Shown here one piece after another: positions 8,002 to 16,714 of a stretch of DNA of 60,413 nt (position 1 is the first letter of the stretch; the number at the start of each line of letters is the position of its first letter). The DNA is from Streptomyces lacrimifluminis. GTDB taxonomy: Bacteria; Actinomycetota; Actinomycetes; Streptomycetales; Streptomycetaceae. Under the pieces are notes generated by a model. That model made no database searches, was not told where the DNA came from, and saw only the letters and a program-made list of their open reading frames with translations. The stretch lies in contig NZ_BMMU01000039.1 of the NCBI RefSeq assembly GCF_014646095.1, positions 1 through 60,413 on the forward strand, written 5' to 3'. The translations under genes and the position numbers were made by a program.

Positions 8002-9963
8002 ATGAGTTTTGACGGGCGGGACGAGTCACCGGGTGACGGCGACCCGGAGACCGGCGGAGGGCTGACCTCGCCACAGGTGCCGAACCAGGGCGGGCCGGGG
8101 GGCGTTCAGTACCTGGGCGGCTCGGTGGACGACGCGGAGTACCCCGAGTACCTCGACGACCTCATGGAGGGGAGCGTCCCGGCGCAGCGCGGGGGCAGCC
8201 TGCTGCCGCCCCGCGCGGACAGCGTGCTGCCGCCGCCCATCGAACTGCCACCCTCCGACACCGACCTGATCGGGCGGATGCGCTCGGGCGACGACACGGC
8301 GTACGAGGAGCTGTACCGGCGCCACGCCGACGCCGTACGCCGGTACGCGCGCACCTGCTGCCGTGACGGCCACACCGCCGACGACCTCACCGCCGAGGTC
8401 TTCGCCCGCATGCTCCAGGCGGTGCGTGGCGGCTCCGGCCCCGAGTACGCCGTACGCGCCTATCTGCTCACCACCGTCCGCCGGGTCGCCGCGAACTGGA
8501 CGACGTCGGCGAGACGTGAGCAACTGGTCGACGACTTCGCGGTGTTCGCGGCGCAGGCGGCGCGCGGCTCGGACATGTCCGCCAGGTCCATGGTGTCCGC
8601 CGACAACGACACGCTGGACCTGGGCGCCGACGTGCGCGCGATGCACGAGGCCGAGCGGTCCATGGCCATGCAGGCGTTCCGGTCGCTGCCCGAGCGGTGG
8701 CAGGCCGTGCTGTGGCACACGGAGGTCGAGGACGAGTCGCCGAGCGAGGTCGCCACGCTCTTCGGGCTCGACGCCAACGGCACGCGCGTACTCGCCAGCC
8801 GGGCCCGCGAAGGGCTCAAGCAGGCCTACCTCCAGGCCCACGTCAGCTCCACCCTCACCACCGACGAGGAGTGCTCCCGCTACGCCGACCGGCTCGGCGC
8901 CTACGCCCGCGGCGGGCTGCGCAGCCGGGCCGAACGCGGGCTGCGCAAGCACCTGGAGGAGTGCGCCAGGTGCCGGCTGGCCGCGGGCCAGATCAAGGAG
9001 GTCGCGAACGGTATCCCCGCAGTCGTACCGATCGCGGTCATCGGCTGGTTCGGCGCCGCCGGGTACGCCAAGGTGGCCGCGCTGGTCGCCGGGGGCGCCG
9101 GAGCGGGTGCGGTGGGCGTCGGTGGCGCGGCGGCTGCGGCGAGCGGCTCGTCGTCCGGCGGGGCCGGGGGCGGCGCGGTGGCCTCGGAGGGGCTGGGAGC
9201 GCCGCTGAAGGCGGGGATCGCGGCGGGAGTCGTCGCCGTAGGGGTCGCGGCGGTGGTGTTCGCGCTGGCCGGTGACGAGGTCCCGAAGAAACCGGTGGCC
9301 CAGCCTGCGCCGTCCGCTCCGTCCGCGCCGGTGGGGCGGCCGGCGGCGCCGACACCGAGCCCGACGCCGCCGGAGCAGGAGCCGGAGCAGGCACCTCCGG
9401 CCGTGGTCCCGGCCCTGGCGCCCACGCCCACCCCGAGCCCGACCCCCACTCCGACCCCCAGCCCGACCCCGACGCCTGCCCCGACTCCCACCCCGACGCC
9501 GCCTCCCCCTTCCCCGCCGCCGCCCGCCCCGGCCGACTACCAGTGGAACGAGCTGGAGTACGGCATCACCGGCGACGGCACCAAGCCCGAGATGCGGCTC
9601 GGCGAGAGCAGTTGGGTGTGGCAGCGGTGGGGGGTGTCGATCGGGGACAAACAGTACGAGCACGGGGTGACCGTCCACGGGGAGTCCTCGGTCACCATCG
9701 ATCTCCACCGCGAATGCGCCTCGTACGACGCCCTGGTCGGCGTCGACGACATGGCGCTGGGCCTCGGCCAGGTCCGCTTCTCGGTGTTCGCCGACGGACA
9801 GCGCATGTGGCAGTCCGAGCTGATCCAGGGCGGCCAGGAGGCCGTACCCGTCCACGTCGATCTCACCGGGCGCAAGACGATCCGCCTGGTCGTGGAACCT
9901 CACTCGCCGTTCGACTCGGTGGCACTCGCGGACTGGGCGGAGTCGAAGTTCATGTGCCGGTGA
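8002..9963 (+). CDS. ECF sigma factor fused to zinc-finger, membrane segments and NPCBM-like domain
   Basis: This protein has about 653 residues. Sigma-70 region 2 lies near residues 80-150 (YEELYRRHADAVRRYAR) and region 4 near 215-270 (SPSEVATLFGLDANGTRVLA). A zinc-finger anti-sigma-like motif HLEECARC is near residue 318. Hydrophobic stretches occur near 340-370 and 402-424. A long Pro/Thr/Ser linker of about 80 residues (430-510) is followed by a C-terminal NPCBM/NEW2-like carbohydrate-binding domain. The sigma factor therefore carries its own putative anti-sigma module and a domain predicted to be extracytoplasmic. Related tailed ECF groups are known in Actinobacteria. I took ATG 8002 as start; ATG 7963 is an alternative. 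Confidence 0.9.
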   Translation: MSFDGRDESPGDGDPETGGGLTSPQVPNQGGPGGVQYLGGSVDDAEYPEYLDDLMEGSVPAQRGGSLLPPRADSVLPPPIELPPSDTDLIGRMRSGDDTAYEELYRRHADAVRRYARTCCRDGHTADDLTAEVFARMLQAVRGGSGPEYAVRAYLLTTVRRVAANWTTSARREQLVDDFAVFAAQAARGSDMSARSMVSADNDTLDLGADVRAMHEAERSMAMQAFRSLPERWQAVLWHTEVEDESPSEVATLFGLDANGTRVLASRAREGLKQAYLQAHVSSTLTTDEECSRYADRLGAYARGGLRSRAERGLRKHLEECARCRLAAGQIKEVANGIPAVVPIAVIGWFGAAGYAKVAALVAGGAGAGAVGVGGAAAAASGSSSGGAGGGAVASEGLGAPLKAGIAAGVVAVGVAAVVFALAGDEVPKKPVAQPAPSAPSAPVGRPAAPTPSPTPPEQEPEQAPPAVVPALAPTPTPSPTPTPTPSPTPTPAPTPTPTPPPPSPPPPAPADYQWNELEYGITGDGTKPEMRLGESSWVWQRWGVSIGDKQYEHGVTVHGESSVTIDLHRECASYDALVGVDDMALGLGQVRFSVFADGQRMWQSELIQGGQEAVPVHVDLTGRKTIRLVVEPHSPFDSVALADWAESKFMCR

Positions 9964-10061
9964 CCGGGGTGCCGGTGCCAGGGCAGGTGGTGCCTGTGCC
10001 GGGGTAGATGGTGCCTGTGGCGAGGTAGGTGGTGTGGGGTGCGCCCGGTGGTGGCGCGTGG

Positions 10062-10569
10062 CTACCGGTGGGCGAGTTCGTCGAGGAGGTCGAGCACGTC
10101 GGCCGGGGTGAGGTCCGATCCCGTCGTACGTTCGGACTCGTACCGTTGCGGTCCCGGGGCCCTGCGGGCCGTGGTCTCCGTCTCCTCGGCCCGCGCGCGG
10201 TCCGGCATCGGGCGGGGGTGGCCGCCACGCCAGCTGTCGGAGGCGGCGAGGAGGCGGGCCGCGTGGGGCAGGTCGCCGAGGTCGGCCAGGGCGGGGCCGC
10301 GCCACAGGGCGAGGGCTCGGGAGGCTGCGGGCGGCGGTCGTGGGGTCGGCGCGGTCCAGGGCCGCCTTGCCCTGTCGTACGAGGCGTTCGAAGAGGTGGA
10401 GGTCGATGTGGTCCTGGGGTGCCGTCAGGCGGTACCCGCCGGGGTCCGAGGTGATCGTGTCCCTGCCGAGGGTGCGGCGTAGGCGGCCGATGAGGGCCTG
10501 GAGGGCTGCGGGGGCGTCCTTGGGCGGGGTGTCCGCCCAGACCTCGGCGATCAGGATTCTGTACCGCAC
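10062..10569 (-). pseudogene. Decayed SARP/AfsR-type regulator
   Basis: The reading starts MRYRI and jumps directly to LIAEVWADTPP. The roughly 45 residues that normally lie between these two parts of a SARP winged helix are missing. The frame continues through LQALIGRLRRTLGR and DPGGYRL to TTAARSL, then shifts near 10,325. After the shift the text resumes as RALALWRGPALADLG in another frame, and ends LTPADVLDLLDELAHR before a stop at 10062-10064. Only traces of the BTAD domain remain. The internal deletion plus frameshift make a functional protein unlikely. Confidence 0.7.
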
Positions 10570-10580
10570 CGGCCCATTCT

Positions 10581-10705
10581 CGCCCCGCCGCCCCAACCCG
10601 TCCCATCCCGTTCCTGGGGGCTGCCGTGCCCGGACGCCCGCTGTCGGCCCTGAACGGGCCTCGTCCTCAAAATCCCCCAGAGGGGGGACCCCCAGACGGG
10701 CTGGA
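10581..10705. repeat. Streptomyces intergenic repeat, copy 1
   Basis: A 125-base segment with the pattern CGCC.CGCCGCCCC.ACCCGTCCC, then a C-rich block, then GGCCCTGAACGGGCCTCGTC and a final GACGGGCTGGA. It matches the segment at 16525-16647 along nearly its whole length. As far as I recall, sequences of this type recur at gene ends in Streptomyces genomes. GGCCC/GGGCC and CCCCC/GGGGG pairs allow hairpins. Confidence 0.65.
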
Positions 10706-10779
10706 TGTCCCGGGCCCGCGCTGGACACAGACGGCGAACGGGCGGGTGGGTGGGAAACAAAGCCCCGTAAGGCCAGACC

Positions 10780-12948
10780 TCACCCCCGGTGTGCCCCCGC
10801 CCCCGCTCCCAACGCGCCCCTCTGGGGGGTGATTCCCGACGGTACGGCTCGTTGGCGGGCCGGGGTTCCGGTCCAGCAGGTGCCTCGGCGGGAGAGGAGG
10901 CGGCGTAGCCACACCTCCAGGGAGACCAGGTCGGCCAGGCCGTCCAGGGGGAGGGGTTCGCCCTCCGCGGCGCCTCGCAGGGCCTTGCGGACCACCCTCG
11001 CCTCCACCAGGCCCGCCTCCGCGAGCAGCGGCGTGTCGAACAGGGTCATCAGGGAGTCCACCGACACACGCAGGCCCGTCCGTGAGGCCGCGGTCGCCGA
11101 CGCGTGGGACGGTGCGCCCCAGCCGGGGGGCAGGTCGGCGACGCCGGCGCCTTCCAGGACCGTACGGAGGATGGACGCCCGGGCCCCGGGCTGGACGCGC
11201 AGGGCCTCCGGGAGGGCCTGGCACGCGCGTACCACCTGGTTGTCCAGGAAGGGGGTGTGCAGGCGCTGGAAGCGGATCTCCGCGGCCTGTTCCAGGACGC
11301 GTACGTCGGCCGCCTGGCGGGTCAGTGCCGCCCGCGCGCGGAAGTGTCCGGGGCGTTGGCCGGGGCCCACGCCGACGCCCGCGCGGTCCGTCGTCCAGTT
11401 CAGGCGAACCGATACTTCAGCCAGCGCCTCACCGGTCAGCCAGCGCGCGGCCGGGCCGGGTCTGGCCCAGGTGAGCGCGGCCAGGGAGGCTCCCACCGCG
11501 CCGCCCGGCTCGTCGAAACGGCGCTGCATCAGGCGGTCGGCGAGGTTCTCGATGCCGGCCCGGTAGGGCGTACGGGAGAGCTTGCGGGCGGCGCCGTACA
11601 CGCGCGCGGGGACCATCACCGAACCGTCGGCCTTCGCGAGCGCCGCCACCGGGCGGACCAGGTGGCGCCGTTTGCGGTCCATCAGGAGGTCGGCGAGGCG
11701 GGCGGGGTGGGCGTCCAGCACCTGCCGGGCGCCGTAGCCGGTGAAGTGGTCCGCGCTGCCCGACGCCAGTCGGGCCCGGTGTCTGGCCGCCGTCACCAGG
11801 GACGGGCCCGGCTCGTCGGTCAGCGGGCCCTCCAGGTCGGCGTACGGGAGGACGTCCTCGCCGCCCGCCACCACCACGTGGTGCAGGCGCGGGTTGGCCG
11901 CCAGGTTCCCCGCCCGCTCCAGTTCCGCCTCGCGCCCGCCCACCACCAGGTCGTTGAACGTCACCGCCACGAGCCGCTCCCCCGCGCCCGTGCCGTGGCC
12001 GAGGACCGTTCCCGGCATGCCCGGCAGACCTGCCGCCAGGAGCGCGAGCGTTCCCGAGGCCGGGCCGCCGGACAGGTCGGCCCCTATCCCCGGTACGGGC
12101 ATTCCGCGCGCGGCACGCCGTTCCGCAGGGCCCATGCCGGGCACGGGCCCGGGATCCATGGTGGCGTCGGGCACATGGCGAGGGGCGGACAGCCGGGCGC
12201 GTACCGCCTCCACCAGCGCGTCCCGTACGCCGTCCACCGCGCTGTCGGCATCCACCGAGGCCGCCGCGACCGCGAGGGAGGCGACCGGTTCGTACCCGGC
12301 GATCTCCCGTGCGCCGGCGCGCAGGATCAGCGCGTGCCCGGGCGGAATGCGCCGTACTCCGTCGTAGGGGGTCGAGTCGTGCAGCGCGGCCGGTACGTCC
12401 GGGGCCGCGAGGAGCGCGGCGAGGTGGCCGAAGTCGAGGTTGGCCTCGATGAGGTCGGCGAGCGGGAGGGCCGCCGTCGCGTAGGCCGTGCCGCCCGACC
12501 AGGGGGTGTAGAACACCGGGCGCGCGCCCGCCAGGTCGCCGCAGACCATGAGCCGTCGGCCCACCTGGACGATCGCCGTGTAGCTGCCCGGCCAGGCCGT
12601 CAGATGGCGAAGTGCCCCTCCGCGCGCGGCGAACAGCGCGACCCGCAGCTGCTCGTCGGTGGCTCCGCAGATACCGAGGACCGCGATGCGGGTCTGTGCG
12701 TCGGCGCTCACGACGCGCACCTCGTCGGGGCGCCAGTCGCCGACCGCCCAGAGGGGGTCGGGGTCCCCCCAGAGAAGTTGGGAGCCCACCGGGTGGACGG
12801 ACTCGCCGTCGTAGCCCGTCGCCCCCGCCGCGTATCCGGCACCGGCGCCGGTCCCGGCTCCGGCGCTGTCGGCCGCGTAACCGCCGGGTCCTGTCGCATA
12901 CTTGGCGGCCACAGCTGCGGTGCTGCTCCATCCCACCAACCACCGCAT
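10780..12948 (-). CDS. Orphan asparagine-synthase-like protein (macrolactam-cyclase type)
   Basis: This 722-residue protein has a glutaminase-like N-terminal domain without the catalytic Cys2 (it begins MRWLVGW) and a C-terminal asparagine-synthase-like ATP domain. It resembles the asparagine synthase homologues that act as lasso-peptide cyclases. The pyrophosphate loop reads LSGGPASGTLAL instead of SGGxDS, so the key Asp is replaced. The segment RLHTPFLDNQVVRACQALP is typical of the C-terminal synthase fold. ATG 12948 has GGAGG upstream. No precursor peptide or leader protease is adjacent, so a direct role in making a peptide is doubtful. Confidence 0.75.
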   Translation of the reverse strand: MRWLVGWSSTAAVAAKYATGPGGYAADSAGAGTGAGAGYAAGATGYDGESVHPVGSQLLWGDPDPLWAVGDWRPDEVRVVSADAQTRIAVLGICGATDEQLRVALFAARGGALRHLTAWPGSYTAIVQVGRRLMVCGDLAGARPVFYTPWSGGTAYATAALPLADLIEANLDFGHLAALLAAPDVPAALHDSTPYDGVRRIPPGHALILRAGAREIAGYEPVASLAVAAASVDADSAVDGVRDALVEAVRARLSAPRHVPDATMDPGPVPGMGPAERRAARGMPVPGIGADLSGGPASGTLALLAAGLPGMPGTVLGHGTGAGERLVAVTFNDLVVGGREAELERAGNLAANPRLHHVVVAGGEDVLPYADLEGPLTDEPGPSLVTAARHRARLASGSADHFTGYGARQVLDAHPARLADLLMDRKRRHLVRPVAALAKADGSVMVPARVYGAARKLSRTPYRAGIENLADRLMQRRFDEPGGAVGASLAALTWARPGPAARWLTGEALAEVSVRLNWTTDRAGVGVGPGQRPGHFRARAALTRQAADVRVLEQAAEIRFQRLHTPFLDNQVVRACQALPEALRVQPGARASILRTVLEGAGVADLPPGWGAPSHASATAASRTGLRVSVDSLMTLFDTPLLAEAGLVEARVVRKALRGAAEGEPLPLDGLADLVSLEVWLRRLLSRRGTCWTGTPARQRAVPSGITPQRGALGAGAGAHRG

Positions 12949-13760
12949 CGACGCCTCCACAGGCTGTGGACAACCAGTGCACCGTACGAACTCGGCACCA
13001 TGCTGCCATGAAGGACGCGCCTCGGAGGGACGGCGGAGCCGCTCGTGCTCCCCGAAGTGCGCCCCTGCGAACTCCTGTGCACCCCTTGGAACATGCCCGC
13101 CCGGGCCCGAACGCACGCGCGGGTCAAGGGACTTCGAGGCTCGGAACACGGGACTTCGACGTTCGGACCAGGGGATCGCCGGACACCGGCGGAAAGTTCA
13201 CACCCCGTCGGGCAGGGAGTTCCCGACACATCTCCAGCACGGCTGCGACCTGAATGCGCCCCCGTTACGCTCCCCCAAGACGCCCCACGCGCCCTCAACT
13301 TCCATGGTGGGAGGGGTAATCGGCCCGGAATGGAGGGGGCTGTTTTCGGCCAAGTTGGCGAAGCGGAGGCAGGCTCGCGCACGCTCCGTACAGGCTCTGC
13401 GGAGCGCAGCGCCCACGCACAGTCCGGGAGGCGGAGTTCGCCTCCCGGACCGGTCCGCCGCCCGCGGGGATGTAGGCGGCGGTGTCCCCCAGCCCACTGG
13501 ATCCAGTACAGCGGGCCGACCCACGCAGGATCCATGGAAGCGCTCCCGCCATGGCCGGAGAAGAGCGCACGGCCAGGCGCACGGCCACACGTCGGGAGCA
13601 CGTCGCAACGGTGCGTACATCCCCAGAACTTCCGTACGGACCACAATCCCGCCATCCGGAACAATGCCCCTTAACGCTTGGGATGCGGCGAACTACGCTG
13701 GGTTTACGAATGCCGCATGGTTATGCCAGCGCGGCAGCCGTCTGTGTCGAGGGGTGGCGC
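12949..13760. other. Long divergent intergenic region
   Basis: About 810 bases separate two divergent genes. Both strands contain open frames, but none has a recognisable domain or consistent codon bias. The clearest structure is the perfect inverted repeat at 13422-13450. The region probably holds long leaders and promoters for both genes. Confidence 0.4.
13422..13450. repeat. Perfect 12-bp inverted repeat
   Basis: GTCCGGGAGGCG at 13422-13433 pairs perfectly with CGCCTCCCGGAC at 13439-13450 across a five-base loop. No T-run follows on either strand, so it is not a classical terminator. It could be an operator or an RNA structure in the leader of the downstream gene. Confidence 0.5.
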
Positions 13761-15185
13761 ATGTCCAGGGAGCAACGCGGGCCGAACGAAAAACTCGGCG
13801 CCGTTCTCGCCCTCGCGGGAATCAGCAACGCAGGACTCGCGCGTCGCGTCAACGACCTTGGCGCCCAACGCGGGTTGACTCTTCGCTACGACAAGACGTC
13901 GGTGGCGCGCTGGGTGTCGAAGGGCATGGTGCCGCAGGGTGCCGCGCCGCACCTCATCGCGGCGGCCATCGGCCAGAAGCTCGGCCGCCCGGTGCCGCTC
14001 CACGAGATCGGCCTGGCGGACGCGGATCCCGCACCCGAAGTGGGCCTCGCCTTCCCCAGGGACGTCGGACAGGCCGTCCGCTCGGCCACCGACCTCTACC
14101 GGCTCGACCTCGCGGGGCGCCGCGCCGGCTCCGGCGGCATCTGGCAGTCGCTCGCCGGATCGTTCGCGGTGAGCGCATACGCAACGCCCGCCTCACGATG
14201 GCTGATAACCCCGGCCGACAGCTCGGTGGCACGCGACGCGAACCCCTCCGAGGGCTCCGGCGCACCGCTGAAAGTCGGCCACAGCGACGTGCTGAAACTG
14301 CGGGAGGCCGCGGAGGACGCCAGGCGCTGGGACTCCAAGTACGGGGGCGGCGACTGGCGTTCGTCGATGGTGCCCGAGTGCTTAAGGGTGGAGGCGGCGC
14401 CTCTGCTGCTGGGGTCGTACTCGGACGAGGTGGGACGCGCGCTCTTCGGGGCGTCCGCCGAACTCACGCGCCTCGCCGGGTGGATGGCCTTCGACACGGG
14501 CCAACAGGAGGCGGCACAGCGGTACTACATCCAGGCGCTGCGCCTCGCGCGGGCGGCGGCGGATGTCCCGCTGGGGGGCTATGTCCTCGCTTCGATGTCC
14601 TTGCAGGCGACCTACCGGGGCTTCGGTGACGAGGGCGTCGACCTCGCCCAGGCCGCCCTGGAGCGCAACCGGGGCCTCGCGACGGCCCGCACGATGAGTT
14701 TCTTCCGGCTGGTCGAGGCACGGGCCCACGCACGCGCGAGTGACGCCCACGCGGCCGGCGCGGCACTGCGCTCCGCGGAGGGCTGGCTGGAGCGGGCCCG
14801 CGACGGCGACAACGACCCGTCCTGGCTGGGTTTCTACGGCTACGACCGCTTCGCCGCCGACGCCGCCGAGTGCTACCGCGATCTGAAGGCACCGCGTCAG
14901 GTCCGCCGTTTCACGGAGCAGGCACTGTCGAAGCCGACGGAGGAGTTCGTGCGCTCGCACGGACTGCGGCTGGTCGTCTCGGCGGTCGCCGAGCTCGAGT
15001 CGGGCAATCTGGACGCGGCATGCGAGCAGGGCGTACGGGCGGTGGAGGTCGCGGGGCGCATCTCCTCGGTGCGCACCACCGAGTACGTGAGGGATCTTCT
15101 GCACCGCCTTGAGCCGTACGGCGACGAGCCGCGGGTGGTGGAGTTGCGGGAACGGGCCCGGCCGCTGCTGATGACCCCGGCGTAG
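13761..15185 (+). CDS. Sporulation-associated regulator-like protein
   Basis: This 474-residue protein begins with a helix-turn-helix-like region at about residues 15-65 (ISNAGLARRVNDLG and YDKTSVARWVSKG). An alpha-helical TPR-like body follows to the C-terminus. It resembles the Streptomyces sporulation-associated family represented by S. griseus ORF1590, for which two translation starts have been described. Here ATG 13761 has GAGGGG about six bases upstream. The in-frame ATG at about 13,710 (MPHGYASAAAV) could start a longer form. The role in differentiation is family knowledge, not visible in the sequence. Confidence 0.8.
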   Translation: MSREQRGPNEKLGAVLALAGISNAGLARRVNDLGAQRGLTLRYDKTSVARWVSKGMVPQGAAPHLIAAAIGQKLGRPVPLHEIGLADADPAPEVGLAFPRDVGQAVRSATDLYRLDLAGRRAGSGGIWQSLAGSFAVSAYATPASRWLITPADSSVARDANPSEGSGAPLKVGHSDVLKLREAAEDARRWDSKYGGGDWRSSMVPECLRVEAAPLLLGSYSDEVGRALFGASAELTRLAGWMAFDTGQQEAAQRYYIQALRLARAAADVPLGGYVLASMSLQATYRGFGDEGVDLAQAALERNRGLATARTMSFFRLVEARAHARASDAHAAGAALRSAEGWLERARDGDNDPSWLGFYGYDRFAADAAECYRDLKAPRQVRRFTEQALSKPTEEFVRSHGLRLVVSAVAELESGNLDAACEQGVRAVEVAGRISSVRTTEYVRDLLHRLEPYGDEPRVVELRERARPLLMTPA

Positions 15186-15286
15186 ATTCCACAGCGTCCA
15201 CAGACGCTACGACGTGTGTCCGCTTCCTGCGTTTGAAGTGACTGTCAGTGGCGCAGTGCACTATCGAAAGCAGGAGGTGGAGCGCG

Positions 15287-16510
15287 GTGGAGCTGACGCG
15301 TGGGATCGCTTACGACTGTGACGTGCTGGTGATCGGTGGGGGGATCGTCGGTCTGTCGACGGCGTATGCCATCACGCGCGCCGCCCCGGGCACCCGGGTG
15401 ACGGTGCTGGAGAAGGAGTCGGGCCCCGCCCGGCACCAGACGGGCCGCAACAGCGGTGTCATCCACAGCGGTATCTACTACCGGCCGGGCTCGCTCAAGG
15501 CCGAGTACGCGGTGCGGGGCGCCGCCGAGATGGTCAAGTTCTGCGCGGAGTACGGCATCGCGCACGCCGTCACCGGCAAGCTGATCGTCGCGACGGAGCG
15601 GGAGGAGCTGCCCCGCCTGCACGCCCTGGTCCAGCGCGGCCGGGAGAACGGCATTCCGGTGCGTGAGCTGGGCCCCTCCCAGATCGGGGAGTACGAGCCG
15701 GAGGTGCGGGGACTCGCCGGCATACACGTGGGGACGACCGGGGTCTGCGACTACGTGGCGGTCGCCCGGCAGCTCGCCGAGTCCTCCGGGGCGGAGATCC
15801 GGTACGGAGCGGAGGTCGTCAGGATCGACCGGCGCCCGGAACTCGGGGTGGCCGTGCTGACGGCGGGGCCCGGGGGCGGCGAGGTCGTGCGGGGCCGGGT
15901 GCTGGTCAACTGCGCCGGGCTGTACTGCGACGAGGTGGCCCGGCTGACCGGCGACGACCCAGGGATGCGGATCGTGCCGTTCAGGGGCGAGTACTTCACG
16001 CTGGCGCGGCCCGAGCTGGTGCGGGGGCTGGTGTATCCGGTGCCGGATCCGGCGTTCCCGTTCCTCGGGGTGCATCTCACCCGGGGGATCGACGGGGGCG
16101 TCCACATCGGCCCCAATGCCGTGCCGGCGCTGGCCCGCGAGGGGTACGGGTGGGGGACCGTGCGGATGCGGGAGCTGGGGGCGACGATGGCGTGGCCGGG
16201 GTCGTGGCGGATAGCGGCGCGGCACTGGCGGTACGGGGGCGGAGAGCTGCGGCGGTCGGTGTCCAAGAAGGCGTTCACCCGGGCGGTGCGGAGGTTGTTG
16301 CCGGTGGTGTCGGAGGGGGATCTGGTGCCTGCGGCGGCGGGGGTGCGGGCGCAGGCGGTGCTGCGGGACGGGACGCTGGTGGACGACTTCCTCATCCGGG
16401 AGGGGGCGAGGGCGGTGCATGTCCTGAACGCGCCGTCGCCGGCGGCGACCGCGTCGCTGCCTATCGGGCGGGAGGTGGCTCGGCGGGCGTTGGGTGCGCT
16501 GGGTGCGTGA
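15287..16510 (+). CDS. lhgO: L-2-hydroxyglutarate oxidase (LhgO family)
   Basis: This 407-residue FAD-dependent DAO-fold enzyme has the dinucleotide motif VLVIGGGIVGLSTAYA near the N-terminus and the family signature GRNSGVIHSGIYY. LhgO oxidises L-2-hydroxyglutarate to 2-oxoglutarate and passes electrons to the membrane quinone pool. GTG 15287 was chosen because AGGAGG lies upstream and the conserved fold starts shortly after; an ATG-type start further upstream (15248) is open but less conserved. The gene stands alone between the sporulation-type regulator and trmB. Confidence 0.87.
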   Translation: MELTRGIAYDCDVLVIGGGIVGLSTAYAITRAAPGTRVTVLEKESGPARHQTGRNSGVIHSGIYYRPGSLKAEYAVRGAAEMVKFCAEYGIAHAVTGKLIVATEREELPRLHALVQRGRENGIPVRELGPSQIGEYEPEVRGLAGIHVGTTGVCDYVAVARQLAESSGAEIRYGAEVVRIDRRPELGVAVLTAGPGGGEVVRGRVLVNCAGLYCDEVARLTGDDPGMRIVPFRGEYFTLARPELVRGLVYPVPDPAFPFLGVHLTRGIDGGVHIGPNAVPALAREGYGWGTVRMRELGATMAWPGSWRIAARHWRYGGGELRRSVSKKAFTRAVRRLLPVVSEGDLVPAAAGVRAQAVLRDGTLVDDFLIREGARAVHVLNAPSPAATASLPIGREVARRALGALGA

Positions 16511-16524
16511 CGCGAGGGTCCTTT

Positions 16525-16647
16525 CGCCCCCGCCGCCCCTACCCGTCCCACCCTGTCCCTCAGGGCTGCGCCCCCAGACCCCCGCCACGGCCCTGAACGG
16601 GCCTCGTCCGCAAACTCCCCCAGCGGGGGACCCCCGGACGGGCTGGA
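16525..16647. repeat. Streptomyces intergenic repeat, copy 2
   Basis: This segment matches 10581-10705 in order and spacing: CGCCCCCGCCGCCCC, TACCCGTCCCACCC, a CCCCCAGACCCCCG block, GGCCCTGAACGGGCCTCGTC and GACGGGCTGGA. It lies directly after the stop of lhgO and before trmB. Confidence 0.65.
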
Positions 16648-16714
16648 GGGTGCCGGCCGGCGCGGGAGAGGTACGGGATGAGCACGCTGCCGCGGCGGTA
16701 AAATCGGCCCCACT

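Noticed and set aside
8026..10728. A 900-codon minus-strand open frame
   Set aside because: It is antisense to the sigma-factor gene; only its upstream part (10062-10569) has recognisable SARP text.
12902..14629. A 575-codon plus-strand open frame
   Set aside because: It overlaps the sporulation-type gene in another frame and the promoter region and has no domain.
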